From: Arenibacter sp. F26102
GTDB taxonomy: Bacteria; Bacteroidota; Bacteroidia; Flavobacteriales; Flavobacteriaceae
DNA length: 64,000 nt
Assembly (NCBI RefSeq): GCF_023015865.1
Contig: NZ_JALKBC010000005.1
Location: 1-64,000 of the forward strand
Reading direction: 5' to 3'
Shown in pieces: positions 1-8,449 of the stretch. Under the pieces are notes generated by a model. That model searched no databases. It was not told the DNA's origin and worked only from the letters and a program-made list of their open reading frames with translations. Position 1 is the stretch's first letter. Every line of letters begins with the position of its first letter. Position numbers and translations under genes: made by a program.

Positions 1-309
1 AATCATGCTCGAACACAGGTAAATAACACTATTCCGACTACGATTATTTTGCAATTCGGTAGATTACAATCTAATTTACGTCATTATTACCGCTTGAAAA
101 ATAAAATTTCTTGGGTCTCGAACTGACGATAGAGTCTAGAGTCTAGAGTCTAGACTCTAGGCTCTTACCTCTTAGCATCCCGCCAGTCCGTGTGAGCCTG
201 CCCACCGGCAAGTAGGTAGTCCTACAAACGAAGATCGTATCCACAAGGAACAGCGTAAAATCCCAAGAAAAAACGCTATCTTTCTTATAACAATTTTAGG
301 TGCCAAATT
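1..309. repeat. Non-coding left edge with a short tandem/palindromic repeat
   Basis: No coding sequence could be supported here. Positions 131-158 carry a seven-base unit (AGAGTCT) three times in a row, followed by a variant (AGACTCT), so the stretch can also fold back on itself. Related 'ctagactctagg' words recur at about 11726-11753. Positions 178-225 resemble the 'gcctgcc...ggcaggt' repeat family seen at 4441-4466 and 11648-11666. The region probably belongs to the same interspersed repeat families as the 4.3-5.3 and 11.3-11.9 kb complexes. No confident promoter was found for the gene that follows. Confidence 0.6.
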
Positions 310-1449
310 ATGTCGTACAACATGGTTATTGCGGGTGCAGGGGGTATTGCCCAGGCCGTTGGATTGATACTTTCCGAATGGGGAACTGTGCCCTTAAAGA
401 TCTTTATTGGTAATCGTACGCTGCAAAAGGCAGAAAAAGTAGCCCGTTGGATCGGGGAGGGGACTACAAACCCATCGGTGGCAAAGGCATTTTGTCTTTC
501 CGAAAGTGGCATGACGAAAGAAATGGAAGAAATTTTCACCCAGGGCGATGTGCTGCTCGATTGCCTTCCCGGAAGTCTGGCGCCCAAAATGGCAACCTAC
601 GCCAAAACCTTTGGACTTCATTACGTTAATCTCACCGAATATGTGGCGGAGACCAATGAAATAATGGAATTGGCCAAAAATGCCAAAACCGGATTTGTAC
701 TACAATCAGGTCTGGCACCAGGGTATATAGATATATTGGCCCATTACCTATATCAGGAATTTTGTAGAAAGCACAGTGTAGACAAAGTGGATAAACTGCA
801 ATTTAAGGTAGGGGCCTTAACGGACCATGCCGTGGCACCCCATTACTACGGATTTACCTGGAGCCCCGTTGGCGTTGCTACCGAATATATTAAGGATGCC
901 GAAGCCCTGCGGGATTATAAAAAGGTATACCTGAAGTCGCTCTCTGAAAGGGCAAAAATCATTATAGATGGCAGGACCTATGAGGAAGACCTAACTTCCG
1001 GTGGGGCCGCCGATCTGCCCGATGCCCTATCGGCCAAGGTGCGCTATTTGGATTACAAGACCCTGAGGTATCCTGGGCATTACACCTGGGTAGAACAACA
1101 ATTGGCCGGTTTAGCAAAAGGGGATGCAGCCATAAAGACGCTGCAGGAGAAAATGGAAACGGAAATCCCACATATAGAACAGGATCAAATAGTGTTGTAT
1201 GCCGCAGTAGAGGGCAAGGACAGTCATGGTATTCTAAGAAGAAGCGAGGCTTCCAATTTAATATTACCGCAAAAAGTAGGGAAACACAGACTTAGGGCCA
1301 TACAAACCACTACCGCAGCACCCATGGTACAGGCAGCTTTTATGCTGCTGGAGTCCAATCAAAAGGGGCTTATCCTGCAAAGTAAGATAGATCCGAAGCC
1401 ATTTTTAAACGGAAATTTTGTGGTGCCCGTCTATGGCAATATTAAGTAG
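310..1449 (+). CDS. Saccharopine dehydrogenase family oxidoreductase
   Basis: A 379-residue NAD(P)-dependent oxidoreductase. The N-terminus is a Rossmann strand-loop (AGAGGIAQAVG at residues 8-18), followed by a second strand ending in GNRTLQKAE, where an Arg can read an NADP phosphate. The later part has the mixed alpha/beta layout of the saccharopine dehydrogenase C-terminal domain, including a SPVGVATEYI-like segment. Family members act on secondary amines in lysine metabolism, or on carboxy(nor)spermidine in polyamine synthesis. The sequence alone does not show which reaction applies. It is followed after about 150 bases by an unrelated lipoprotein gene and has no pathway partners nearby. 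The ATG at 310 is directly upstream of the Rossmann strand and is the natural start. The family call is firm; the substrate is unknown. Confidence 0.8.
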   Translation: MSYNMVIAGAGGIAQAVGLILSEWGTVPLKIFIGNRTLQKAEKVARWIGEGTTNPSVAKAFCLSESGMTKEMEEIFTQGDVLLDCLPGSLAPKMATYAKTFGLHYVNLTEYVAETNEIMELAKNAKTGFVLQSGLAPGYIDILAHYLYQEFCRKHSVDKVDKLQFKVGALTDHAVAPHYYGFTWSPVGVATEYIKDAEALRDYKKVYLKSLSERAKIIIDGRTYEEDLTSGGAADLPDALSAKVRYLDYKTLRYPGHYTWVEQQLAGLAKGDAAIKTLQEKMETEIPHIEQDQIVLYAAVEGKDSHGILRRSEASNLILPQKVGKHRLRAIQTTTAAPMVQAAFMLLESNQKGLILQSKIDPKPFLNGNFVVPVYGNIK

Positions 1450-1605
1450 ATGACCATTCTTTTTGGTCAGTAGAACAGAGCTTTCAAACTTTTACTTCAA
1501 TTAAATTAATTTTAAATGAATGTTATCTGCTTTAACCTTTCAGCAAAAATGCGTAATATTATTTTTTATTTTAAAAACGTCTGTCCATCATTTAATTCCA
1601 ACCCA

Positions 1606-4323
1606 ATGAATAGGTTATTTGCAATCCTTCTAGTTTTAGTTTTTATTTCCTGTAATTCACGCCAAAAAAGCATTTCCATTTTACAGGTGCCGGGTAAAGA
1701 CCAGTACAGTATTATTGATGAAAATGGGATATCTATCCTGGCCAGTGGGAGGTATGTAACTCCGGTAGGCGATAAATTGCGGATAACACATGATCCCTTT
1801 GGGATGGCAGTATCTCCGGACGGGAGCAAGGCGGTTACCCTGCACGATGGGGTTTTTACGGTAATAGACGTAACCTCCTTGGAGTCGGTCAGGATTCCCA
1901 GTTATGATGGCACTATTCCTTCACCCTTGGCAAAAGGGTCTTTTTTGGGGGTCGAATTTGCACAGGATTCCAAAACGGTTTATTTGAGTGGGGGAGATAC
2001 CGGAGCGGTCATTCAATATGATGTGGAGAACCTTTCCAAATTGGATTCCATCTCTTTAAATGGTATTGTTGATGGAAAGGATTATCAAGATAGTTTTACT
2101 TCGGATCTACGGATAAATGAAGCCCAGAACGAACTTTTGGTGCTAGATCGAGCAAACTTTAGAATGGTGCGTATCGATTTGGATACCAAAAAAATAAAGG
2201 GATCCGTTAATGTAGGCCGACAGCCTTTTGGCTTGGCGATCAGTCCAGATAATAAGCAGGCATTTGTGGCCAATGTTGGAGTGTATTCCTATCCCTTGAT
2301 CGAAGGCGCCACTCCGGCCAATTACGATTCTCTAATGATTTCCCATCACCCCTATGGTGACAATACCAAAGAGTCTATTGAAGGTACCGTAGTGGAAGGG
2401 CGTAAAATCCCTGGCCTGGGGAGTCCATTGCACCCTGATGCCATGAGTGTTTTTACCATAGACCTCGATAATAATAAGGTAATCAAAAAATTTAAGACAG
2501 GGCACCAAATAGGACAGACGGTGGAAGATGCCGAAGTGGTTGGGGGAGCAAGCCCAAATTCCATTGCGGTAGGGAAGCAATTTGCCTATGTCACCAATGC
2601 CACCAATGACAATATTACGATCATTGATCACCAGAGCCAGGAAATTGTTGGTCATATTCCCATTAAGGTCGATGCCCGTATTGACAAATATCGTGGCCTA
2701 TTGCCCTTCGGAATTACCATGAGCAAGGATGAAAAAACATTGTACGTAGCCCTGTTGGGATTCAATGCGGTGGCCGTAATAGATATTCCATCCCAAACCA
2801 CAAAGGGACTTATTCCCAGTGGATGGGGGCCTACCAGGGTAGAACTGTCCAAAGATGAAAAGAATATTTACATCATTACCTGCAGAGGTCTTGGTGCTGG
2901 ACCCAATGGGGGTAGCGATTTTGTGGAACCACCGCAGGGGGATTATATAGGCGATATTCAATTGGGAAGTTTCCAAAGGGTGCCTATGCCCACGGAGGAG
3001 AAGCTTGCCGAGTACACCAAAATATCTATAGACAATACCTTTAGGGAAAGCATCGTAACCGATGACGGTACCAATCCCTTACCACCCTTGCCAAAACTGC
3101 GTCAGAGTCCTATAAAACATGTGGTATATATTACTAAGGAGAACAGGACCTACGATGAGGTTTTTGGACAGTTAAAAGAAGGAAAGGGAGATAGTACCTT
3201 GGCCCGTTATGGTGTTAATAATACCTATACCTTGCCGGATTCTGTTCAGGCACAATTCCCAAACTTGAGAATTTCTCCCAACCACCACAAGGCGGCAAAG
3301 CAATTTGCCTATTCGGACAATTATTATTGTGATAGCGATGCTTCCGTTCATGGCCACCACTGGTTGGTGGGTGTTATTCCCAATGAGTGGGTAGAGGCAA
3401 ACTCCAGCGTAAGTAAAACGGCAAAGATTTTTTCCGACGCTCCAGGACGTCGTCACCCGGGAACCATAGGAAGTGTAGACCCTGAGGACTATGCGGAGAT
3501 AGGTGGACTTTGGGAGGCCTTGGATAGGGAAAAGGTTTCTTTCTACAATTTTGGACAGGCCAATGAAACGGCACACGTACGTGAGGATTGGTACGATACC
3601 AATACAGGGGCGGCGCATGGGGTGATGGTGCCCATGCAAAAAGCACTTTTTACAAGGACCAGCCACGACTATGCCGGTTATAATATGAATATTCCCGATC
3701 AATACCGTATGGATCAATTTGAAAGGGAGTTTACAGAGAAATGGATCGAAGGTGAGGAAGAAATGCCGCAATTAGTGACCATGATGCTACCCAATGATCA
3801 TGGAGCAAGAGTCCGTCCGGAAGATGGATATCCTTATCCGCAATCCTTTATGGTAGATAATGACCTGGCGGTGGGTAGGGTACTACACTTTCTTTCCAGG
3901 ACCAAATACTGGAAGAATATGTTGGTGATTATAACGGAGGATGATCCACAAGGTGGTGTAGATCACGTGGATGCGCATAGGTCTATACTCATGATGGCAG
4001 GCCCTTATGTAAAAAAGGGATATGTTTCCAACACCCATGCCAATTTTGGGGCTATTTTAAAGACGATGTACAACATATTGAATGTTCCCTATGTAAATCA
4101 GTTTGATGTTACGGCCTCCTTGCTTCAGGATTTCTTCACTTCGGAGCCTGACTTCACACCCTATACCTTAGAGCGCCATGATGACCGAATCTACAATGCC
4201 GAACTTTCCATGAAGAAGTACAATAAAACCATAGATTGGCGCAAAATAGAACAAGGCCCTCCAATGGATGACGAGGACGATGCAAGGGTAAATCATTATG
4301 AGAACAAGGCGGATGAGGAGTAG
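1606..4323 (+). CDS. Lipoprotein with YncE-like beta-propeller and phosphoesterase domain
   Basis: The product is about 905 residues. The start is placed at ATG 1606 because it opens a lipoprotein signal peptide (MNRLFAILLVLVFISC, with the lipidated Cys near residue 16). The 30 residues upstream in the same frame do not look like part of the protein. Residues from about 40 to 500 are repeated beta-propeller blades with ISPD/SKDEK-type turns, as in YncE-like proteins. The C-terminal third is a phosphoesterase of the alkaline-phosphatase superfamily: it contains ENRTYDEVFG, whose Thr is the expected nucleophile, and DDPQGGVDHVDAHRS with metal-binding Asp and His residues. Bacteroidota encode many such bifunctional proteins. 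The substrate is unproven, and a phosphodiester or phospholipid outside the cytoplasm is likely. No operon partner is visible; a repeat complex follows directly. Confidence 0.85.
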   Translation: MNRLFAILLVLVFISCNSRQKSISILQVPGKDQYSIIDENGISILASGRYVTPVGDKLRITHDPFGMAVSPDGSKAVTLHDGVFTVIDVTSLESVRIPSYDGTIPSPLAKGSFLGVEFAQDSKTVYLSGGDTGAVIQYDVENLSKLDSISLNGIVDGKDYQDSFTSDLRINEAQNELLVLDRANFRMVRIDLDTKKIKGSVNVGRQPFGLAISPDNKQAFVANVGVYSYPLIEGATPANYDSLMISHHPYGDNTKESIEGTVVEGRKIPGLGSPLHPDAMSVFTIDLDNNKVIKKFKTGHQIGQTVEDAEVVGGASPNSIAVGKQFAYVTNATNDNITIIDHQSQEIVGHIPIKVDARIDKYRGLLPFGITMSKDEKTLYVALLGFNAVAVIDIPSQTTKGLIPSGWGPTRVELSKDEKNIYIITCRGLGAGPNGGSDFVEPPQGDYIGDIQLGSFQRVPMPTEEKLAEYTKISIDNTFRESIVTDDGTNPLPPLPKLRQSPIKHVVYITKENRTYDEVFGQLKEGKGDSTLARYGVNNTYTLPDSVQAQFPNLRISPNHHKAAKQFAYSDNYYCDSDASVHGHHWLVGVIPNEWVEANSSVSKTAKIFSDAPGRRHPGTIGSVDPEDYAEIGGLWEALDREKVSFYNFGQANETAHVREDWYDTNTGAAHGVMVPMQKALFTRTSHDYAGYNMNIPDQYRMDQFEREFTEKWIEGEEEMPQLVTMMLPNDHGARVRPEDGYPYPQSFMVDNDLAVGRVLHFLSRTKYWKNMLVIITEDDPQGGVDHVDAHRSILMMAGPYVKKGYVSNTHANFGAILKTMYNILNVPYVNQFDVTASLLQDFFTSEPDFTPYTLERHDDRIYNAELSMKKYNKTIDWRKIEQGPPMDDEDDARVNHYENKADEE

Positions 4324-5269
4324 GGGATAACAGTAATTAGTGAGCAGTGATCAGTGGGCAGTGATCTTCAGCCAAAAGGCCTTAGGCAATAGCCAATAGT
4401 TGGTTTGTTCAGTATAATTGACTAGGGGTCACTTCGAGCTTGCCTGCCGATAGGCAGGCCTGCCCAGTAGTCATTGCGAGCGAAGCGTGGCAATCTGATT
4501 ATTCCATGATGAGATTGCTTCGTCGAAAGCACTCCTCGCAATGACGGATCCTTTGAATGAATACTAAATCTAGCAATAAAACTCCTAAAAAGGACCTACC
4601 CAATTCCCCTCTTGAGAGGGGTTAGGGGTGTGTTTTTGAAGAGGGAGACTGTCTACCCATTACCTCATACATTATCCCATTCATGTGGCTTAGGCCTTCG
4701 ATCCCTTCCGTTTCCTCCGCTGCTGGCGGAGAATCCACCTTGTCCTCCCGCGGAAAACGCGGGACAGGCTTAACCAAGGGAAGGAGCAATTTTGTCGGTC
4801 ATTGCGAGCCAGCTTTAATTACTAGCCCTAACATTTTCACAGAATGCACAAATTGGGATGACGTTGAAATAATTAGGTTATCGGGGTAGAACTCCTTTTG
4901 AGCACAATAGCTAACGGCTCCACTCTTGGAACGAAGTGGGGAATGAATTTCCACGCCATCAGCGGGGGAAGTCCCGATAACTATCGGGAGGGGAGCCTGC
5001 CTGCCGACCTTTAGATTTCCTTGGAGGGGGAATAATTGTTGTACACAATACCTTATTGGCACCTGACTAATTCCCCTCTTGGGAGGAGCCTGCCCCGTCT
5101 TTTGGCAGGGGTTAGGGGTGGGTTTTAACCATTACCCTATCAAATGTTCTTATTCTTAGGCCAGGGATTTCTGAACCCTCTGCCTTCGCTTGTGGCGAAG
5201 CCACCTCCCTTCATCTGAAGGAAGGAGCTTTTCTTATTCCGTTCTTGATTTAAAACTCAAAAATCACCA
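4324..5269. repeat. Composite non-coding repeat complex, copy 1
   Basis: This 946-base gap holds no credible gene; the short frames inside it are repeat sequence. Recognisable modules in order are: A, 4339-4403, AGTGAGCAGTG-type words then TTAGGCAATAGCCAATAG; a palindromic GCCTGCC...GGCAGGC word at 4441-4466; B, 4471-4545, two inverted arms beginning with CATTGCGAG; C, 4602-4636, CCCCTCTTGAGAGGGG then TTAGGGGTG; D, 4689-4788, ATCCCTTCCG to AACCAAGGGAAGGAGC with two internal hairpins; a second C at 5069-5126; and a degenerate D at 5171-5233. Modules A, C and D recur in reverse orientation at 11.5-11.9 kb. Confidence 0.8.
4471..4545. repeat. Imperfect inverted repeat (CATTGCGAG family)
   Basis: The left arm TCATTGCGAGCGAAGCG (from 4471) and the right arm at 4513-4545, ending in CTCGCAATGA, are imperfect reverse complements around a short AT-rich centre. 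Transcripts in either direction would fold into one long hairpin. A half-copy (CATTGCGAGCC) occurs at about 4799. The structure resembles small non-autonomous palindromic elements of bacterial genomes, but no target duplication was identified. Confidence 0.65.
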
Positions 5270-7327
5270 TTACAACCTCGCAGAAACTGAAACCACTCCA
5301 GACCTGCCATAACCATTAACGCCAGAGCCATGGTATCTATAATCTTCATTAAAAATATTCTGCAGTCCAAGATCAATCGTCACATAACTAAAGGTGTAAC
5401 TAGTATGTAAATTAAGGACGTTCCAACCAGGGGTGCCCCCAAGCGGGATTCTATTATCGTCCAAATCCCCGGAAGCCAAACGGTCCTGCTTGCCAGCTAT
5501 CAGCCAATCTACATTAAAAGCCCAGTTCTTTACACCATATTCGGTGGCAAGTCGGCCAAAAAGGGGAGGGATGCGGCGTGCCGGTTCGTCGCTGGTTTTG
5601 TTCTGTCCATAGGTATAGGTCAGGTTTCCAGAAAATTTCCAAGTAGGATTCAATGTTAAATCCCAAGCCATTTCAGCACCTTGGACAAAGCCGCGTTCCA
5701 CATTTTTCTTCTGATAAACGGGATAACCTTCAATGCTATCTCCCTCAATTCTATGGCGTACTATTAAGTCGTTTAATTCATTGCGATAAAGAAACACCTC
5801 GGCTTTTAGGAGGCGATTTCGAAATTTATATCCCACTTGATATTGTAGCGAATGCTCTGGTTTGAGGTCGAAATTTGGTGTTTCGTATCGGAAATCGACA
5901 ATTCCCAGGGAACCAAGGTCGTTAATATTTGGAGCCCTAAACCCGGTATTGATGGAGGCAAAGATATTTGAGGATTGGTTTAAACTCCGTTGAACAGCTA
6001 AATTACCCACTAGGGCCGAAGGGGTCAATTTAGTGGTGCCCAGGGCAGAATCGGTAACTTTATTGATGAATGTGTTAAAGCGCCCTCCAGCTGTAATTTC
6101 CCATTGCTGTAAACTTAGGGTATGCATGCTGAAGGCGGCAATACTGGTCATTGTAGCCCCATCCGGATATAATCCTCGGCCGACAGTTTCGGTATTGGTG
6201 GATAGGTCTTTGTCCGTGCGACTACTTTTTACCTTGTCGCTATATACCTCAACGCCACTATTTGCCGACCATATTTCTCCAGAGCTCGTCCTAGTTTCGG
6301 CAGAAAATCCAAAGGTACGGACCTTATCGTTTTCGGTACGTTCTAGGGAAGAGCCATTTTTTTGTAATATCCTGCCTTCCTCATTTTGCTGAAAGGAGGC
6401 GGTAACCAGGGCCGATTTAAAGATGCTATTATTTAGATCTTGATGGAGTCGGGCATAGGCCAATTCCCGTTTTTGTGGGTCCATCCTATTAATGGCGTAG
6501 TCTTCCAAAGCTACCTTGTGGTAAACTGGCACATCTCTTTGATGCACTCTTTGGTAGACCGTGGTAAGATTGGATCGGTCATTAAGTAGTATTTTGCCCT
6601 TGAGGTCAAAATTCAGTTCCCGATATCCCGTAGGGCTTTGTTGTCCTGTAGTATCGCCACCTACAAGGTCCCCGAAATTTCGCCAGGTGGCATTTGCCCT
6701 AAAGGCCATTCGTTTATCACTGTACTTTAATGCTCCATTAACTGTCTGTTCCATACCTTGGGTTACAAGTCTGGTGAAAAGGTCTGTACCCCACAATGGT
6801 TTTGGGGCCAACTTCAACTCTCGACTCAAGGCCTGAATGGTTCCCCCGATAGCATCGGAGCCATATTGAACAGAACCACTTCCGCGCAAGACCTCCATTT
6901 TTCCAACGCTAAAAACATCTATGGTATTAAAATATTGATTTGGTCCCGATCTTACGGTGGCATTATTGAGTCGGATGCCATCATATAATAGTAAGGTCTG
7001 GTTCCCGGTCAACCCTCGTACAAACGGTGATCCCCCACCGTGATTGGTCTTTTGAACAAATACTCCGGGAGATAGGAGAAGGGCTTCGGGAGCGGTACGC
7101 AACTGAAATCTTTGAATGGTGTTGTTATGTACCACTTCTATGGCTTCAGGAGTTTTATTCTGAAATGTTCCAAACCTATTTGCTGTAATTACCACTTCAT
7201 CCAAACTATGTGGCGCCACCGTATCCCTTGTGGACGAGGTATTGTCCTGGCCAAATGACAAAGCAATAGAAAAACAAAAGACGAAGGCGAACGGTAAATT
7301 TAAAGGTCGATTATTGGAAAATGTCAT
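5270..7327 (-). CDS. TonB-dependent outer-membrane receptor
   Basis: A 685-residue TonB-dependent receptor. It has an N-terminal signal peptide ending near SIALSFGQD, then a TonB-box-like stretch (SLDEVVITANR). The plug domain, roughly residues 45-170, contains SPGVFVQKTNHGGG, VRGLTGNQTLLLYDGIRLNN and EVLRGSGSVQYGSDAIGG, all family hallmarks. The remainder is a 22-strand-type barrel ending in an aromatic-rich strand. The short plug without a carboxypeptidase-like N-terminal domain resembles cobalamin, haem or siderophore receptors, not SusC-type glycan importers. No SusD or periplasmic-binding gene is adjacent. It is divergent from the HUMPS operon across a 387-base gap, so shared control is possible but not shown. 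The ligand cannot be read from the sequence. Confidence 0.9.
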   Translation of the reverse strand: MTFSNNRPLNLPFAFVFCFSIALSFGQDNTSSTRDTVAPHSLDEVVITANRFGTFQNKTPEAIEVVHNNTIQRFQLRTAPEALLLSPGVFVQKTNHGGGSPFVRGLTGNQTLLLYDGIRLNNATVRSGPNQYFNTIDVFSVGKMEVLRGSGSVQYGSDAIGGTIQALSRELKLAPKPLWGTDLFTRLVTQGMEQTVNGALKYSDKRMAFRANATWRNFGDLVGGDTTGQQSPTGYRELNFDLKGKILLNDRSNLTTVYQRVHQRDVPVYHKVALEDYAINRMDPQKRELAYARLHQDLNNSIFKSALVTASFQQNEEGRILQKNGSSLERTENDKVRTFGFSAETRTSSGEIWSANSGVEVYSDKVKSSRTDKDLSTNTETVGRGLYPDGATMTSIAAFSMHTLSLQQWEITAGGRFNTFINKVTDSALGTTKLTPSALVGNLAVQRSLNQSSNIFASINTGFRAPNINDLGSLGIVDFRYETPNFDLKPEHSLQYQVGYKFRNRLLKAEVFLYRNELNDLIVRHRIEGDSIEGYPVYQKKNVERGFVQGAEMAWDLTLNPTWKFSGNLTYTYGQNKTSDEPARRIPPLFGRLATEYGVKNWAFNVDWLIAGKQDRLASGDLDDNRIPLGGTPGWNVLNLHTSYTFSYVTIDLGLQNIFNEDYRYHGSGVNGYGRSGVVSVSARL

Positions 7328-7714
7328 TTTATGGGTATTCAGTAATTAAGGTATAGGAATCTTATGCTTAAAGGTGTATTGATCGATGGATTGAAATTAA
7401 ATCGGTATTAATTAAAATTCAAATGCAATAATAATAGTTCTTCCGAGAATAAAAAAGTCAATATTTTGGATTGATGTCCGGTGGGTATGTTTAGTATTGC
7501 TTGGGGCAATCGAGGTGTTGAAAAATCTGAAAAGGGTAATATTGGATTTATAATTGATAAATTTTATGTATTGTGATCCTTTATCTTTGGATTGTTGCTG
7601 TAGCCCAAAAAAACCAATGTATTCTTAAAGCTTTTATTGGTATTTTAAATTGAAAAAGGATTACAGTAGATCATAGAATACACCATAATCAATTAAAAAA
7701 ATTCTAGACCAATT
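7328..7714. other. Divergent intergenic region, receptor / HUMPS operon
   Basis: This AT-rich 387-base gap lies between the two divergent starts. It contains a TAnnTTTG-type -7 element reading rightward at 7582-7589. No inverted repeat strong enough to call an operator was seen, and no terminator is expected here. Confidence 0.5.
7582..7589 (+). promoter_or_regulatory. Candidate Bacteroidetes -7 element for the HUMPS operon
   Basis: TATCTTTG fits TAnnTTTG exactly. The nearest upstream TTG (7554-7556) is 25 bases away, longer than usual, so the -33 half is weak. It would give a leader of roughly 120 bases before the ATG at 7715. Confidence 0.4.
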
Positions 7715-8413
7715 ATGAAACCAATTGTACAAATTTCCCTTGACCTTACCAATATTGACGAAGCCTTGGAAACCGCCGCCATGGCGTTGCGCGCGGGTGT
7801 GGATTGGCTGGAAGCTGGGACGCCTCTTATATTGGCTGAAGGTTTGCACGGAGTTCGCAAATTAAGGGAAGCTTTTCCCAATATACCTATAGTCGCCGAT
7901 CTTAAAACCATGGACGGAGGATATCTGGAGGCAGAGATGATGGCAAAGGCAGGTGCTACCCATGTGGTGGTAATGGCCAGGGCCCATGCCGAAACCATAA
8001 AGGTAGTGGTAAAGGCTGGGAAGGATTACGGGGTAAAGGTAATGGGCGATAATTTAGGATGTCCGGATATGGTGGAAGGGGCCAAATGGCTGGAAGACCT
8101 TGGATGTGATTATATTATTCACCACATTGGTTATGACGAACGTCGTGGAATTGCAGCACAAGGTTTAAAAATGCCGAGTCCAATGGATCAATTGCGTGAG
8201 GTGGTCAATGCCGTAAAAGTACCGGTACAGGCCGTAGGGGGACTTACCTTGGAACAGGCTATACGATGTCCGGAATATGGGGCGCCCATGGTTGTTCTTG
8301 GAGCTCCATTGACGATAGATGCCGATTCTTTTAAAACAGCCGATGGCGACCTGGAAAGTTCGTTGCGACTTATTTGTGAAAAGATCCATGCTTACGGGGA
8401 AGTCACACGCTAA
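7715..8413 (+). CDS. HUMPS/OMPDC-superfamily decarboxylase or aldolase
   Basis: A 232-residue (beta/alpha)8 enzyme of the orotidine-phosphate-decarboxylase suprafamily. It has the conserved LD at residues 9-10, Glu33 in WLEAGTP, and the metal/catalytic D62-x-K64-x-x-D67 motif (ADLKTMD). Other matches are HH at 136-137 before GYDERRG and the VGG phosphate loop at 174-176. These are the hallmarks shared by 3-hexulose-6-phosphate synthase and 3-keto-L-gulonate-6-phosphate decarboxylase. The final loop reads VLGAPLT where the ulonate enzymes have an Arg (GRSI), so it is closer to the synthase type. No 6-phospho-3-hexuloisomerase or sugar kinase is nearby, so neither textbook role is supported. 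It is first in an operon with two dehydrogenases and an isomerase. The family is sure; the reaction is unknown. Confidence 0.85.
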   Translation: MKPIVQISLDLTNIDEALETAAMALRAGVDWLEAGTPLILAEGLHGVRKLREAFPNIPIVADLKTMDGGYLEAEMMAKAGATHVVVMARAHAETIKVVVKAGKDYGVKVMGDNLGCPDMVEGAKWLEDLGCDYIIHHIGYDERRGIAAQGLKMPSPMDQLREVVNAVKVPVQAVGGLTLEQAIRCPEYGAPMVVLGAPLTIDADSFKTADGDLESSLRLICEKIHAYGEVTR

Positions 8414-8449
8414 TAAACACTAATTATAAAAAATAAAAGAGTTATATAG

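Noticed and set aside
4683-5062. Open frames of 60-90 codons on both strands in the intergenic DNA between 4.3 and 5.3 kb
   Set aside because: They consist of the interspersed repeat modules (with CCCGCG and GGCGGA hairpins) and carry no recognisable protein pattern or start context.
7715-8413. Formaldehyde-fixing RuMP pathway (hexulose-phosphate synthase)
   Set aside because: The family fits but no 6-phospho-3-hexuloisomerase gene is adjacent, and the neighbours are dehydrogenases and an epimerase; only the superfamily call is kept.
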